Source: Stenogyne calaminthoides (Eukaryota; Streptophyta; Magnoliopsida; Lamiales; Lamiaceae). Taken from it: 64,000 bases of DNA. Shown piece by piece: positions 11,456 to 21,676 of the stretch (the stretch's first letter is position 1; every line of letters starts with the position of its first letter). The notes below the pieces were generated by a model. That model saw only the letters and a list, made by a program, of their open reading frames with translations. It was not told the DNA's origin and made no database searches. Position numbers and translations under genes: made by a program. The DNA is taken from contig JBBCBC010000001.1 of assembly GCA_037126765.1 (NCBI GenBank), forward strand, positions 37,804,804 through 37,868,803. The letters run 5' to 3'.

Positions 11456-13290
11456 ATGGCGATGGAATATCGACTTACTCCACAAAGTTTGAGACCACCA
11501 ATTCTTGATGGTACAAACTATGCGTATTGGAAACTTAAGATGAGGATGTACATCCAGTCAATTGATGAACGTGCCTGGAGAAGTATACTTTTAGGATGGA
11601 CACCTCCTAAGAATGCTGCAGATGAAGAAGGATAAGTTACAGTCAAACGCGAACTGGATTGGACTAATGATGAATGTACAATTGCTAGCTACAATTCTAA
11701 AGCTTTGAATGAAATATTCACATCAGTTGATATGACTATGTTCAAGATCATACCAACATGTGTTTCTGCAAAAGAAGCTTGGGATAGATTGCTAGAGCAC
11801 AATGAAGGTTCAGATAATGTTCGAAGGTCCAGACTTCGAATGCTTGGGACAAAGTTCGAGAACTTGAAGATGAAGGAGGATGAAATAATTTCTTCTTACA
11901 ATGAATGGGTCACTGAAATTGCAAATGAAGCTCAATCTCTTGGAGATCCCATTTCCATTGTGAGATTGGTTCATAAGATTTTGCGTATTGTACGCTTCGA
12001 TGCAAAAATTTGTGCAATTAGGGATACAGATACACTAAGTCAAAATGAACTGATCAGTATCCTACGTGCGTATGAAATGAATACAACTGAGAAGGATGAC
12101 AAAGTTAATGCAAAGAAAGTGGTGGTGTTCAAAGGTGAAATATCTTCAAAAGCTGAACAAGTGTCTATTGTGATTGAAGCTGATTCAGAGGATGATGTTG
12201 TTGATTTATGTTCCAACCCCGAGGAGTACATTGCTTTTATGACAAGGCAATACAAAAGCTCTTATGAAGAGTAGGAATAGCAAGTTCAAAGACAACATTC
12301 AACCAAAGATTCAGATCAATAACTCTCCACAAACCTTTGAAAAGAAAGGTAATGCATTCCAACCAAGACAAATTGATAATGGAATCAAAGGCAGTTATGA
12401 CAAAGTTGACCCTAAGTATAGAAAGTCTGTTCAATGTAATGTATGTCATGGGTATGGTCATTATGCGAATGAATGTGTTAATACCTTGCTTAAACTGAAA
12501 TTGAACTTCAATGCTACTTTAAGTGATGAATCTGATGAAGAGCATGAAGAACGTGCATTTTATGCTAGAATAGACTATGATGATTCCTTAGATGATGATC
12601 TAGACTATTCTAATTCTGATGTTGAAACAGATGTTACCACATCTGGAGTAACATTAGATGAAGATTGTTCTGATAAAACTGTTAACTGTTTTAAAGGTTT
12701 AATTGATGATAAAGGAACATCTGACGTGAATAGTGAATCATGTGGATCAGTTTGTAAAGATTTATTTGATAAATGTGAATCTCAAAATCAGATTCTAAAG
12801 TCTATGACTAAGGAAAATGTTGACTTGAGAGACTCACTAACCAAACTTGAAGCTGTCTTAACAAGAAAGGATTTGGAAATTTCAAAACTTAAGGAAGAAT
12901 TGAAAAATTCGACTTTGTGTTTTAAGAAATATGCCAAAGGAACTGAAGTTTTAAACAATGCTTTGATGGTTGGTAAATCTAACACTACTGGTCTTGGTTT
13001 TGAAACTACTTCTAAAAGCTTTAAACCTGTAAAATTTGTTAAAGTTGGAGACAAGACAAATGTTGAAACTCTAGTGAAAACAAAAGTTCACACCAAGAAG
13101 AAGAAGAAGTACGTGTGTCACTATTGTTTTGGTCATGATCATATTCGCCCATTTTGTGATAAATTGAAAGAGGACATGAAGGAGTTACATACTGAAGTTT
13201 TTGAGTCACAATGTGCTAAAATTGAATTGGTTAGTAAACAAGATGTGACTTGTAATGTTGTGTATACATCTCTGAAAGCATGTGTGCCTG
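11456..13290 (+). pseudogene. Copia-2 gag (broken)
   Basis: SIRE-type gag. The start at 11456 (MAMEYRLTPQSLRPPILDG) follows the leader. The motif LDGTNYAYWKLKMRMYIQS is a copia gag hallmark, and DRLLEHNEGSDNVRRSRLRML resembles UBN2. A TAA at 11633 interrupts the frame, which resumes at about 11640; a frameshift near 12270 leads into the C-terminal part. Two zinc knuckles are visible: CNVCHGYGHYANEC and CHYCFGHDHIRPFC. Between them lies an acidic Asp/Glu/Ser-rich spacer (about 12520-12800) and a probable coiled coil (LTKLEAVLTRKDLEISKLKEEL). Confidence 0.85.
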
Positions 13291-14490
13291 GTCTATGGTA
13301 TTTTGATAGTGGTTGTTCAAGGCACATGACTGGTCAAGTGAATTTCTTGTCTAATTATGAAAAATTTGATGGTGGAAATTTCACTTATGGTGGTGGTTCG
13401 AAAGGAAAAATTGTTGGGAAAGGTACTCTCAATGTTGAAGAATTTCCTAAGTTGTCTAATGTCTTACATGTTGAAGTTTTGCTTGCTAATTTAAATAGTA
13501 TAAGTCAACTATGTGATGATAATTTGCATGTCAAGTTTGATGAATTCTTGTTATGTTCTAAATAATGAAAATGAGTGGCTTATGACTAGTAATAGTTCAA
13601 TTGATAATTGTAATCTTAATGGGACTAACAATGTTTGTAATCTTGCCAAAAATGTTGAAGAAATTTTATGGCATCAAAAACTGGGACATGTTAACTATAG
13701 GAATATCCAGAAACTTGTGAAGTTGGTGCTGTAAGAGGTTTGCCAAAGCTGAATATAGGAGAAACTATGATTTGTGGTTCTTGTCAGAAAGGTAAACATG
13801 CACAAGATGTTGTCACATTGTTCGACAACACGGTGTTTTGAGCTACTACATATGGATCTTATGGGTCCTATGGAAACAGAAAGTCTTGGAGGTAAAAGGT
13901 ATTCATTGGTTGTGGTAGATGATTTATCTAGATATACTTGGATTGAGTTTTTGAAAGAAAAATCTGAAACTTTTGCTGCTTTTTGGGTTTGTATAAAAGG
14001 TTTAAAACTATATACAACTTGAAAGTGAGGAAGATTAGGTCAGATCATGGTAGGGAATTTAAAAATAGTTTATTTTCTAATTTCTGTGAAAAGAAGGGTA
14101 TAATGCAGGAATTTTCATCTCCTAAAACTCCATAACAAAATGGAATAGCTGAAAGGAAGAATAGAACTCTTCAAGAAATGGCTAGGGTAATGTTACAAGC
14201 TAAACATCTTTCTAAAAGGTTTTGGGTTGAAGCATTAAACATTGCATGCCATATTATTAACAGAGTTTTTATGAGGCCACAAAGTTCAAAAACTGCTTAT
14301 GAGATTCTAAACAACAAGAAACCAAATCTAAAATATTTTCATGTGTTTGGTTGTGTGTGTTACAATCTGAATGATAGAGATCAACTTCGAAAGTTTGACT
14401 CTAAAAGTGACAAAAGTTTTTTCTTAGGCTATTCTAGAAATAGTAAAGCCTATAGAATTTTCAATCTTATGTTAAAACTGTTCAAGAATC
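13291..14490 (+). pseudogene. Copia-2 protease and integrase (broken)
   Basis: Protease motif WYFDSGCSRHMTG is at about 13297-13335. The GAG-pre-integrase block EILWHQKLGHVNYRNIQKL and the zinc-site MICGSCQKGKH follow. Core integrase acidic residues are in HMDLMGPME, IRSDHGREF and NGIAERKNRTLQEMA. Frame changes near 13560, 13735, 14020 and 14490 and stops break the reading. Confidence 0.85.
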
Positions 14491-15880
14491 TGTGAATGTT
14501 GTTTTTGATGATACAACTAACATAGCAGGGAAAAGTACTGAAGAAGATGTGTCTGAGCATATTGAGATTTCTGCTGGACCTGGAAATTTTGGAAATTCAA
14601 TGGATGTTACACCTAATGCCACGACATCTGGGACAACATTCTCTGAAAATTCAAAAACAGAAGGTTCAAAAAACAATACTCAATACACTCATGACAAGGT
14701 ACCTGCTTCCAGAATCATGAAAAACCATCCATCAAACCAATCATTGGTGATTCTTCTATTGGGGTACAAACCAGAAGAAGGGTAAGCTCAAAAGATGTTG
14801 TGAGATCTGTATGTATGTCTTCCATATGCAACAAGGTAAATTCTGAATGTTATCATTCTGTAATTGAGCCTAAAAATGTCAAAGAAGTCTTAAATGATAA
14901 AAATTGGATAAATGTTATGCATGAGGAACTTAATCAGTTTGAAAGGAATGATGTTTGGACACTAGTTCCAAGACCTAGTAACATTAATGTCATTGGAACC
15001 AAGTGGATCTTTAAGAACAAAACTGATGAGTCTGGAAAAATAGTAAGGAACAAGGCTAGATTGGTTGCCCAAGGATACACTCAAGTTGAGGGTATTGATT
15101 TTGATGAAACTTTTGCACCTGTAGCTAGAATTGAATCTATTAGATTGTTGTTAGCTATTGCATGTTTTATCAATATCAAATTACATCAAATGGATGTAAA
15201 GGCTGCATTTTTTAATGGTATACTTGGTGAAGAAGCATATGTTCAACAACCCCTTAGGATTTGAAGATCCTCACTATCCTGATCATGTTTATAAGCTTAA
15301 GAAATCATTTTATGGCTTGAAACAAGCTCCTAGAGCTTGGTATGGCAGATTGACTGACTTTGTTTTGCAGTTTGGTTTTGTTAGAGGTGAAGCAGACATG
15401 ACTTTATTCATTAAACAAGTTGATGAAGGGTTGATGATTGCACAAATTTATGTTGATGGCATAGTATTTGGAGCAACATCAGACAAGATGCTGAATGAAT
15501 TTGTTGAGGCAATGTCATCTACATTTGAGATGAGCATGGTTGGAGACTTTAATTACTTTTTAGGTCTGCAGATCAAGCAAAAAGATGATGGAATCTTCAT
15601 TTGCCAAAGCAAATATGCAAAGAACCTGGTTAAGAGATTTGGTCTTGAGAATTCGAAGCATATGAAAACACCTATGAGATCAACTCAGAAGTTGAACAAA
15701 GACAGTGTTGGTCAAGATGTTGATCACACACTGTACAGATCCATGATAGGTAGTCTTCTTTATCATACCTCTTGTAAACCTCACATTATGTATAGTGTTT
15801 GTGTTTGTGCTAGGTACCAAGTTAATCCAAAGGAATCACACATGAATGTTGTGAAGATGATTATCAGATATGTTGCTTGA
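14491..15880 (+). pseudogene. Copia-2 reverse transcriptase (broken, active-site change)
   Basis: RT blocks are clear: NVIGTKWIFKNKTDESGKIVRNKARLVAQGYTQ, HQMDVKAAFFNGILGEEAYVQQPLGF, and KSFYGLKQAPRAWYGRL. The catalytic motif reads YVDGIVFGAT, so the second metal-binding Asp of YVDD is Gly (one A-to-G change) and this RT would be inactive even with the frame restored. A frameshift lies near 15250. Confidence 0.9.
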
Positions 15881-16360
15881 ACAACAGATCTTGGTATTTG
15901 GTATACAAAGGACATAAGTAGTGTACTGACTAGGTATAGTGATGCTGATTGGGCAGGAGACATTGATGATAGGAAAATCACAAGTGGTGGATGCTTCTAC
16001 ATGGGTAACAATTTGATTTCCTGGCATAGTAAGAAACAAAATTGTATTTCACAATCTACAGCAGAATCTGAATACATTGATGTTGGTAATTGTTGTTCAC
16101 AACTTTTGTGGTTGAAAAAGATGTTTGATGACTATGGACTTGAGAATGATATTCTGATTGTGTTTTGTGATAATACCAACGCTATTAACATCTCTAAAAA
16201 CCCAGTACAACATTCTCTTACTAAGCACATAAGTATAAGACATCATTTCATAAGAGACCTTCTAGAAAAGGAAACTGTGAAGTTAGAGTATGTTCCCACT
16301 GATAATCAACTTGCTGATATTTTTCTAAAGCCCTTTATCATGAGAGGTTTTCCTTTCTGA
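15881..16360 (+). pseudogene. Copia-2 RNase H
   Basis: RNase H segment with YSDADWAGDIDDRKITSGG, CISQSTAESEYIDVGNCCSQLLWLKK, the IVFCDNTNAINISKNPVQHS block and the C-terminal DNQLADIFLKP. A TGA at 15878 separates it from the RT connection. The C-terminus is shortened relative to related elements (ends IMRGFPF). Confidence 0.88.
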
Positions 16361-16610
16361 GGAAATCTCTTGGTTTGTGTACTATCTGAGTTCTGTAGGA
16401 TGGATGTTGTAACAAATGTGTTAACATTTGGAGCAACACCAGGTTTGATTTTTGTAGCACTTGGTTGATTTGATCGATTCTCATAGATTAAATGATATTT
16501 TGGATAAAATTCTTATTGAGTCAAGTCATTGTGATTCTATCTGGACACACACTTCTTAAATGCACAAAAAGAAAAGAAAAAGTACATACATTGGATTTAA
16601 TCTCTCACTG

Positions 16611-16747
16611 AGTAACTATGGAGCACGGAGTTCGCTACTACGATGTCTTCTTTTCAAAAGGTGAATATAACATCAATTTGCTCATAATCCACAAAGTAAC
16701 TATAGGGCACGGAGTTCGCTACTACGATGTTCTCTTTTCAAAAGGTG
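16611..16747 (+). repeat. 53-bp direct duplication after Copia-2 pol
   Basis: The segment starting AGTAACTATGGAGCACGGAG at 16611-16663 is repeated at 16695-16747 with few changes. It lies in the noncoding stretch between RNase H and the extra ORF. I see no gene between 16361 and 17310. Confidence 0.8.
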
Positions 16748-17310
16748 GATCAATATGAGTTAACTGTATGAAAAGAAAAGAAAAGATGAAAAGTGCAACA
16801 TTGGCTGATAAATTCAGGCAAAATGAATGTTGAAGTGTGTGTGTGTCGTTCTTAATTGCAACATTGACTTGATTTGACTGAGTTTTACTTGGATAATTAT
16901 TTAATTGTGACTATGTAATTAAATTGATTATTTAATACAAAAATTGGCCACATTTTATTTAATTTCAGATTGTACATTGTTTTTATTTTTCGGGCATTTT
17001 AGTTTTTATTTTGGCTGAACATGTTTTTGGAGTGGAAAGTAGTGGGAGTGATGGTTTCATCACATTTCACCCCATGATCTCCATTTCTAGAACGTTCACA
17101 TTGTGGGATCATGGCTTATAACATTGCTAATTTTGGATTCTATTTAAGGATCAAATGGGTGTTTCTCTTTGTACTTAAAACTTGAATTGAGTTTTTGCAT
17201 ACGAAAGTTTGAAGAGAGGAAAGGTATTACTGGTTTTTATCATAAGGTATTAGTTGGAATTGAATTTTTAATTCTATTTTGTCACTAACACTTGTGATAT
17301 ATATAACAAA

Positions 17311-18246
17311 ATGGCTGGAAATCTAAACACTTCACTAAACACGCCTTCAAACCCTTCCTCACCAAACCTTGAAATCGCGAACCCGCTTGATCTTCTTGCA
17401 TCAATGGCGACTTCGATCGATTCACCCAATGCCACACCTACTGCTGAAACATCCAACCCAACACTCCAGAATCCATTGAAACTAGAACCAATTTTGGTTG
17501 TATTCCCTGAAACCGAACACCCGCTGAATGTGAGCAAAGCGATTATTTTGCTTCAACGCTCTAAAACCCCGACGACGATCACTTTTGGAGAATTTGAGGT
17601 AAACATCCTACCATTCTCGAATGTCTCATCCTCAAATCCTCCACGTGGTGTTTTTCCAGATGATTTCATTATTGGGGCCGAAAGTTCAAAACCTGCTGAA
17701 AAAGTCAAACCCGAGCAACCCGATGCTCAAGCTGATATTGAGATGGAAGATACTTTAATGGGGGAGCCCGTTGAGAAGACTACGGCTGACATTGTTGCTG
17801 CTGGTCCTTCCTCCAAGAAGCCAAAGAGGAAGAGGAGCCCTGTGAAACCTAGAAGACGTTCGAACTGCAACAAGCCAAGAGTTGATTATTCTGAGACAAA
17901 AAGGGGTAAGACTTATGATTTGGGTCAAGCCTCAAGGCCAATTGTTGTGTCTGATTCTTCTGAATCAGAGAAGAGTTCGAAAGAGGCTGAGGAGAGTGAG
18001 AAATATGCTGAGGAAGTTGAGCACTCTGTTGAGAAGAGTGTTGCTGAGGAGAGTGAGAAATCAATTGCTGGAGAGACTGAACCAAGTGAAGCATCTGAGC
18101 TTGCGGCTGATGATGATGATGATAGGACTGTTGATGTCCATGTTGATTCAGAAAGTTCTGATGAGATCATTCCTATTGCTGAGTTACTTGCAAGGAATAA
18201 GAGAAGAACCAAATTCAGAAATCATCAGATACCTAGTATCTTGTAG
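17311..18246 (+). pseudogene. Copia-2 extra 3' ORF (SIRE-type), truncated
   Basis: A 311-codon ORF downstream of RNase H, in the position of the extra or envelope-like ORF of SIRE elements; its function is not established. The N-terminus is Ser/Pro/Asn-rich; residues about 169-196 are a basic nuclear-signal-like stretch (KKPKRKRSPVKPRRR); residues 210-290 are strongly acidic, Glu/Ser/Asp-rich with repeated EESEKS units. No membrane segment is visible. The last six codons (HQIPSIL and stop) come from the duplicated flank at 18221, so the natural C-terminus was lost in the rearrangement. It is uninterrupted over 930 bp, unlike gag-pol. Confidence 0.7.
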
Positions 18247-18279
18247 TAAGTGAGATCTTATTACACTCTCTAAGAGTGT
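18221..18279 (+). repeat. Copy of Copia-2 5' flank inside its 3' end
   Basis: 59 bases identical to 1282-1340 except for three transitions. 1282-1340 belongs to the target LTR, not to Copia-2. The copy replaces the expected interior end including the polypurine tract, and runs directly into the 3' LTR. Confidence 0.9.
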
Positions 18280-19123
18280 TGTTGATGTTGCCATCAATGT
18301 TACAACATTGGTTACAACATCAGTATTCGTCCTTTCTTCTTAACCACTAACACTTCTGTGTTCAATGTTGTCTTTGATGTTGTTGACTGCAGGTTGACGA
18401 TCTAGGTTGTTCTGCAAGATTCCAGAAGGTTCCACAAGCTTCAAGAATCTAGTAGAAGGGACTAGATCATGCGGCTGTTTTCAGAACTTGAAGAACCCAC
18501 TAAGTGGCAGTTACAAAGATCATGGGATAGTGGATGGAAGAGTTTCTTGATCCTTCAAGGAGAATCTAGTAAAGAATACACGAAGTCTATAAATAGAAGA
18601 CATTGATGTTCCTATCAATTGCCGCAAATCGTGTACTCTTTAGTCGAAGCTACAACCAAGCATCAACTGTTGAGTGCTTAGTGCATCCAGAGTGATAGGG
18701 TCGTTGTTGTGGAGTTTTTAGCCACAGAGAGTAATTGTAGGGTTTACAATACCTCGAGTGGTGCTGAATTTATTTTATGTGGAATGTTAATCTCGGTGTA
18801 GATCGTTTCATACACATAGAATAGTCACCTTTGGTCATGTAGAGATACACTTAGCCTTTAGATCATATGCTTGATCTTGTTTCAAGTGGATTCGATCTGT
18901 GAACCTCTTTGTACTCATTATTTTGATAAATAGTGATTTCGGCCATAAGGCATCACAATCTATATTGATATAGATTGTGCAAAGTCTTATTAATTTCGTG
19001 TGTTGTGTTTCTGAGTCTTCCGTTGTTATTATCTCTGTTTTACTAGTGTTACTTTGACTGTTATAACATTCAGTGGAACATCTGTTTATTTTACTAAACA
19101 CAACCTTATTTCGCACACTTTCA
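18280..19123 (+). repeat. Copia-2 3' LTR
   Basis: 844 bp, TGTTGATG...CACTTTCA, TATAAATA at 18588-18595, followed by TSD AGTGT. It differs from the 5' LTR at about 5% of sites in the first 130 bases by eye. Confidence 0.95.
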
Positions 19124-19128
19124 AGTGT

Positions 19129-19404
19129 GATGCAGATCGCACATTAATCTCAATTGCATCATCAATATCCCATTCTTCATGATCCTTGATAGGGGCTATT
19201 TGAGAATCATGCTTAAGTCATCTGAGTTCTCACAATCTCAATGACAGCTGACTCATGGGAACATAAATAAAAATAAATGCAAACAACCAAACATAATATT
19301 CAAATAAGTGTAATGCCATACATTTAATATTAAAACCAAAACTGAATATTATCTTAGTATTATGTCCTCACGATAGGATTGTCTCTAGGATACTAACACT
19401 AACA
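19129..19404 (-). mobile_element. Copia-type LTR, minus strand, smaller part
   Basis: This is the 5' portion (minus-strand sense) of the LTR whose larger part lies at 27-1340. Removing Copia-2 and one copy of AGTGT joins the palindrome ACTCTCTAAGAGTGT directly to this segment. The LTR start on the minus strand would be TGTTAG, at 19398 or 19404 on the plus strand because the motif CTAACA is repeated there. The sequence directly to the right is gypsy RNase H coding sequence, so this LTR seems to have landed in Gypsy-1, or the two meet at a deletion. No TSD could be matched. Confidence 0.6.
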
Positions 19405-19880
19405 CTACGCGCCCCACCCAACAATCAAGGCACATGCCTTAGCCGACTTCATAATCGAGCTCACTGTCTCATCAGAAGTCGGCAGCTCAACCAGTCCCCC
19501 GTGGGAACTGTTCGTGGATGGGTAAGCAACAACCAGCAAGTCAGGGGTAGGAGTAGTATTGATTAGCCCCGAAGGCAGCTCATTCCAAACAACCATAACA
19601 TTCGACTTCCCAGCAACCAATAATGAGGCCGAGTATAAAGCCCTCATTAATGGCCTGGAAATGTCTATGGCAATGGGTGTCAAAAGATTACAAGTTCACA
19701 CCGACTCACAGCTTGTAGCATACCAAGTCTCGGGAGACTACTAGGCTAGAGATGATAGGATGTTGACCTACCAGGAGATCGTCAAGAAACTAATGCAAAA
19801 GTTTGAGCAGGAACACGTGAAATTGGTTCCGAGGGATCTGAACTCACAAGCCAATGTCCTGGCTCGTTTAGTGACCTCAT
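19403..19880 (+). pseudogene. Gypsy-1 RNase H (broken)
   Basis: Reading from 19403 gives HYAPHPTIKAHALADFIIELT, then PPWELFVDG-stop-AT, where Ser is expected after DG, then GVGVVLISPEG, NNEAEYKALINGLEMSMAMGVKRLQVHTDSQLV. The acidic residues of the RNase H active site (FVDG, NEAEY, TDSQL) are present. Stops at about 19528 and 19741 disable it. Confidence 0.85.
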
Positions 19881-19984
19881 AGGGATCAGCAGAAATGAAG
19901 GATGTCACAATCACGAGGTTAACCCACCACTCTAGCTGCAACATAATGGTAGCAACCCTCGACTCCCCAACTGATGAAAACTAG

Positions 19985-21230
19985 ATGACACTCATCATCA
20001 AGTACCTACAAACCGGAGACTTGCCACAGGATAGAACCAGAGCTCGCCAGTTGCAAATGCGGGCAGCGAGATACACCCTGGTTGAAGGTGACTTATATAA
20101 ATGTGGTTTCAGTACACCACTTCTCAAATGTGTCACGCCTGAACAAGGGCAAGCCATCCTAAAGGAAATACACGAAGGAGTGTGTGGGAACCACGCGGGG
20201 AGACAATCCTTAGCCCACAAGGCGACGAGACAAGGATACTTCTGGCCAACCCTGAGAGGAGACACAATCTCATACTCAAAGAAGTGCCACAAGTGTTAAG
20301 TTTTCACACCCACAATCAAAGTCGCCCCAAAGGAATTCGCTAGCATCCTCAGCCCCTGGCCTTTTGTGAAGTGGGGGATAGACATCATTGGGCCACTCCT
20401 GACAGCTCCAGGCAAAGTTAAATACGCCTTGATCACAGTAGATTACTTCACAAAGTGGGCCGAAGCAAAGGCTCTAGCAACCATAGACCAAGATCACATC
20501 ATCAAGTTCATATGGAGGAATATAATCTGCAGGCTCGGCCTACCACAAGCAATCATTCTGACAATGGGGAGCAATTCGACGGGTTGAAAATTGACATTTT
20601 TTTCCAAAAATGGAAAATCACAAAGTTATTCTCCACCCCCTACCATCCTCCATCAAACGGACAGGTCGAAGCCATCAACAAAATCATAAAGCACACTCTG
20701 AAAGCAAAACTAGAAGGGAAAAAGGGGAAATGGGCTAGCGAGCTCCCAGAAGTCCTATGGTCATATAGAACGACCTGCAGGAACTCCACTGGTGAAACAC
20801 CATACTCCCTAGCCTATGGAACCGAGGTTGTCATCCCATCAGAAATCAACATCATGAGCTACAGGACATCGCAAGTCGCCATTACAGACAACAATGAGGC
20901 CATAACTTGCAATCTGGACCTCCTCGAAGAAAAAAAGTTGGAGGCCAATCTGAGAAATGCGAGGTACAAACAACAGTCGGAGAGGTACTACAACTCCAAA
21001 GTATGGCTTCGAAAATTCAAAGAGGGGGATTTAGTACTCAAGAAGGTGCTGGGAATACCCAAAGGGACCTTCGGACCAAACTGGTAAGGTCCTTGTAAAG
21101 TTTCAAAATGCTTACCAAATAGAGCCTACGAGTTCGAAGGCCCGGACAGCGCACCGGCCCAGTATCCTTGGAATGCGACTCACCTGAAGAGATATTATCA
21201 ATATGTTGCAGGTCACCATATTGTATATAC
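19985..21230 (+). pseudogene. Gypsy-1 integrase (broken)
   Basis: Zinc-binding HHCC is complete: HEGVCGNHAGRQ followed by KKCHKC. Core DDE residues are in WGIDIIGPL, SDNGEQFDG and NGQVEAINKIIK. The C-terminal part includes FKEGDLVLKKV (GPY/F-like region with FGPNW) and the end WNATHLKRYYQYV. A TAA lies after CHKC at 20297, a frameshift near 20550 and a TAA at 21085. Together these inactivate it, though the family sequence is followed for the whole length. Confidence 0.88.
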
Positions 21231-21676
21231 AAAATTGAATTTCAATTAAATAGTACATTCTTTCAATGCTTATGTTGTGTTCAAACCGGGGGAGACCGCT
21301 CATCTAAGCAACGACCTCCCAAGGTGCGACTTTCGACATATCGACGATAGGGTCGATACCCGTAGGGTATACCCCCATCGCGACTTCATAAGATGACTAA
21401 GAAAGAGTTCATAAATAAGCCCCTTTCACATAAGACGGTAAGAACAAGTTCAAACAAATCGCAATGACAATAAGACGATAAGAACATAGCAATTAATGTA
21501 GTCGGGGAAGGAAATCAAGTCAAAACAAAAGTTTGAATCAAAAAGGTGAATTTTCATTAAAAAAAACCCGAAGGCCTTTACAAAAAGGCCCTTAGGCCGA
21601 ATACATTGAGAGGCCCAAAGGTCATACTTAAACAAAAGAAAAAAGAAAAAAACAACCACAACCAAGCCTCCACTGC

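Larger units (their letters stand above)
1341..19123 (+). mobile_element. Copia-2: SIRE-like Ty1/copia element, interrupted by Copia-1
   Basis: Full-length LTR retrotransposon. Its 5' LTR is split into 1341-1346 and 10551-11388 and its 3' LTR is 18280-19123; both total 844 bp. TSD AGTGT lies at 1336-1340 and 19124-19128. The order gag, protease, integrase, RT, RNase H defines Ty1/copia, and a further ORF after RNase H (17311-18246) is typical of the SIRE lineage. The pol region is broken by several frameshifts and stops, so the copy is dead. Copia-1 is nested in its 5' LTR. A 59-bp copy of its own 5' flank sits where the polypurine tract should be (see 18221-18279). Confidence 0.92.

Noticed and set aside
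17849..18253. Alternative-frame ORFs over the acidic region of the Copia-2 extra ORF
   Set aside because: They are by-products of GAA/GAG/TCT repeats; the 311-codon frame has the better start and length.
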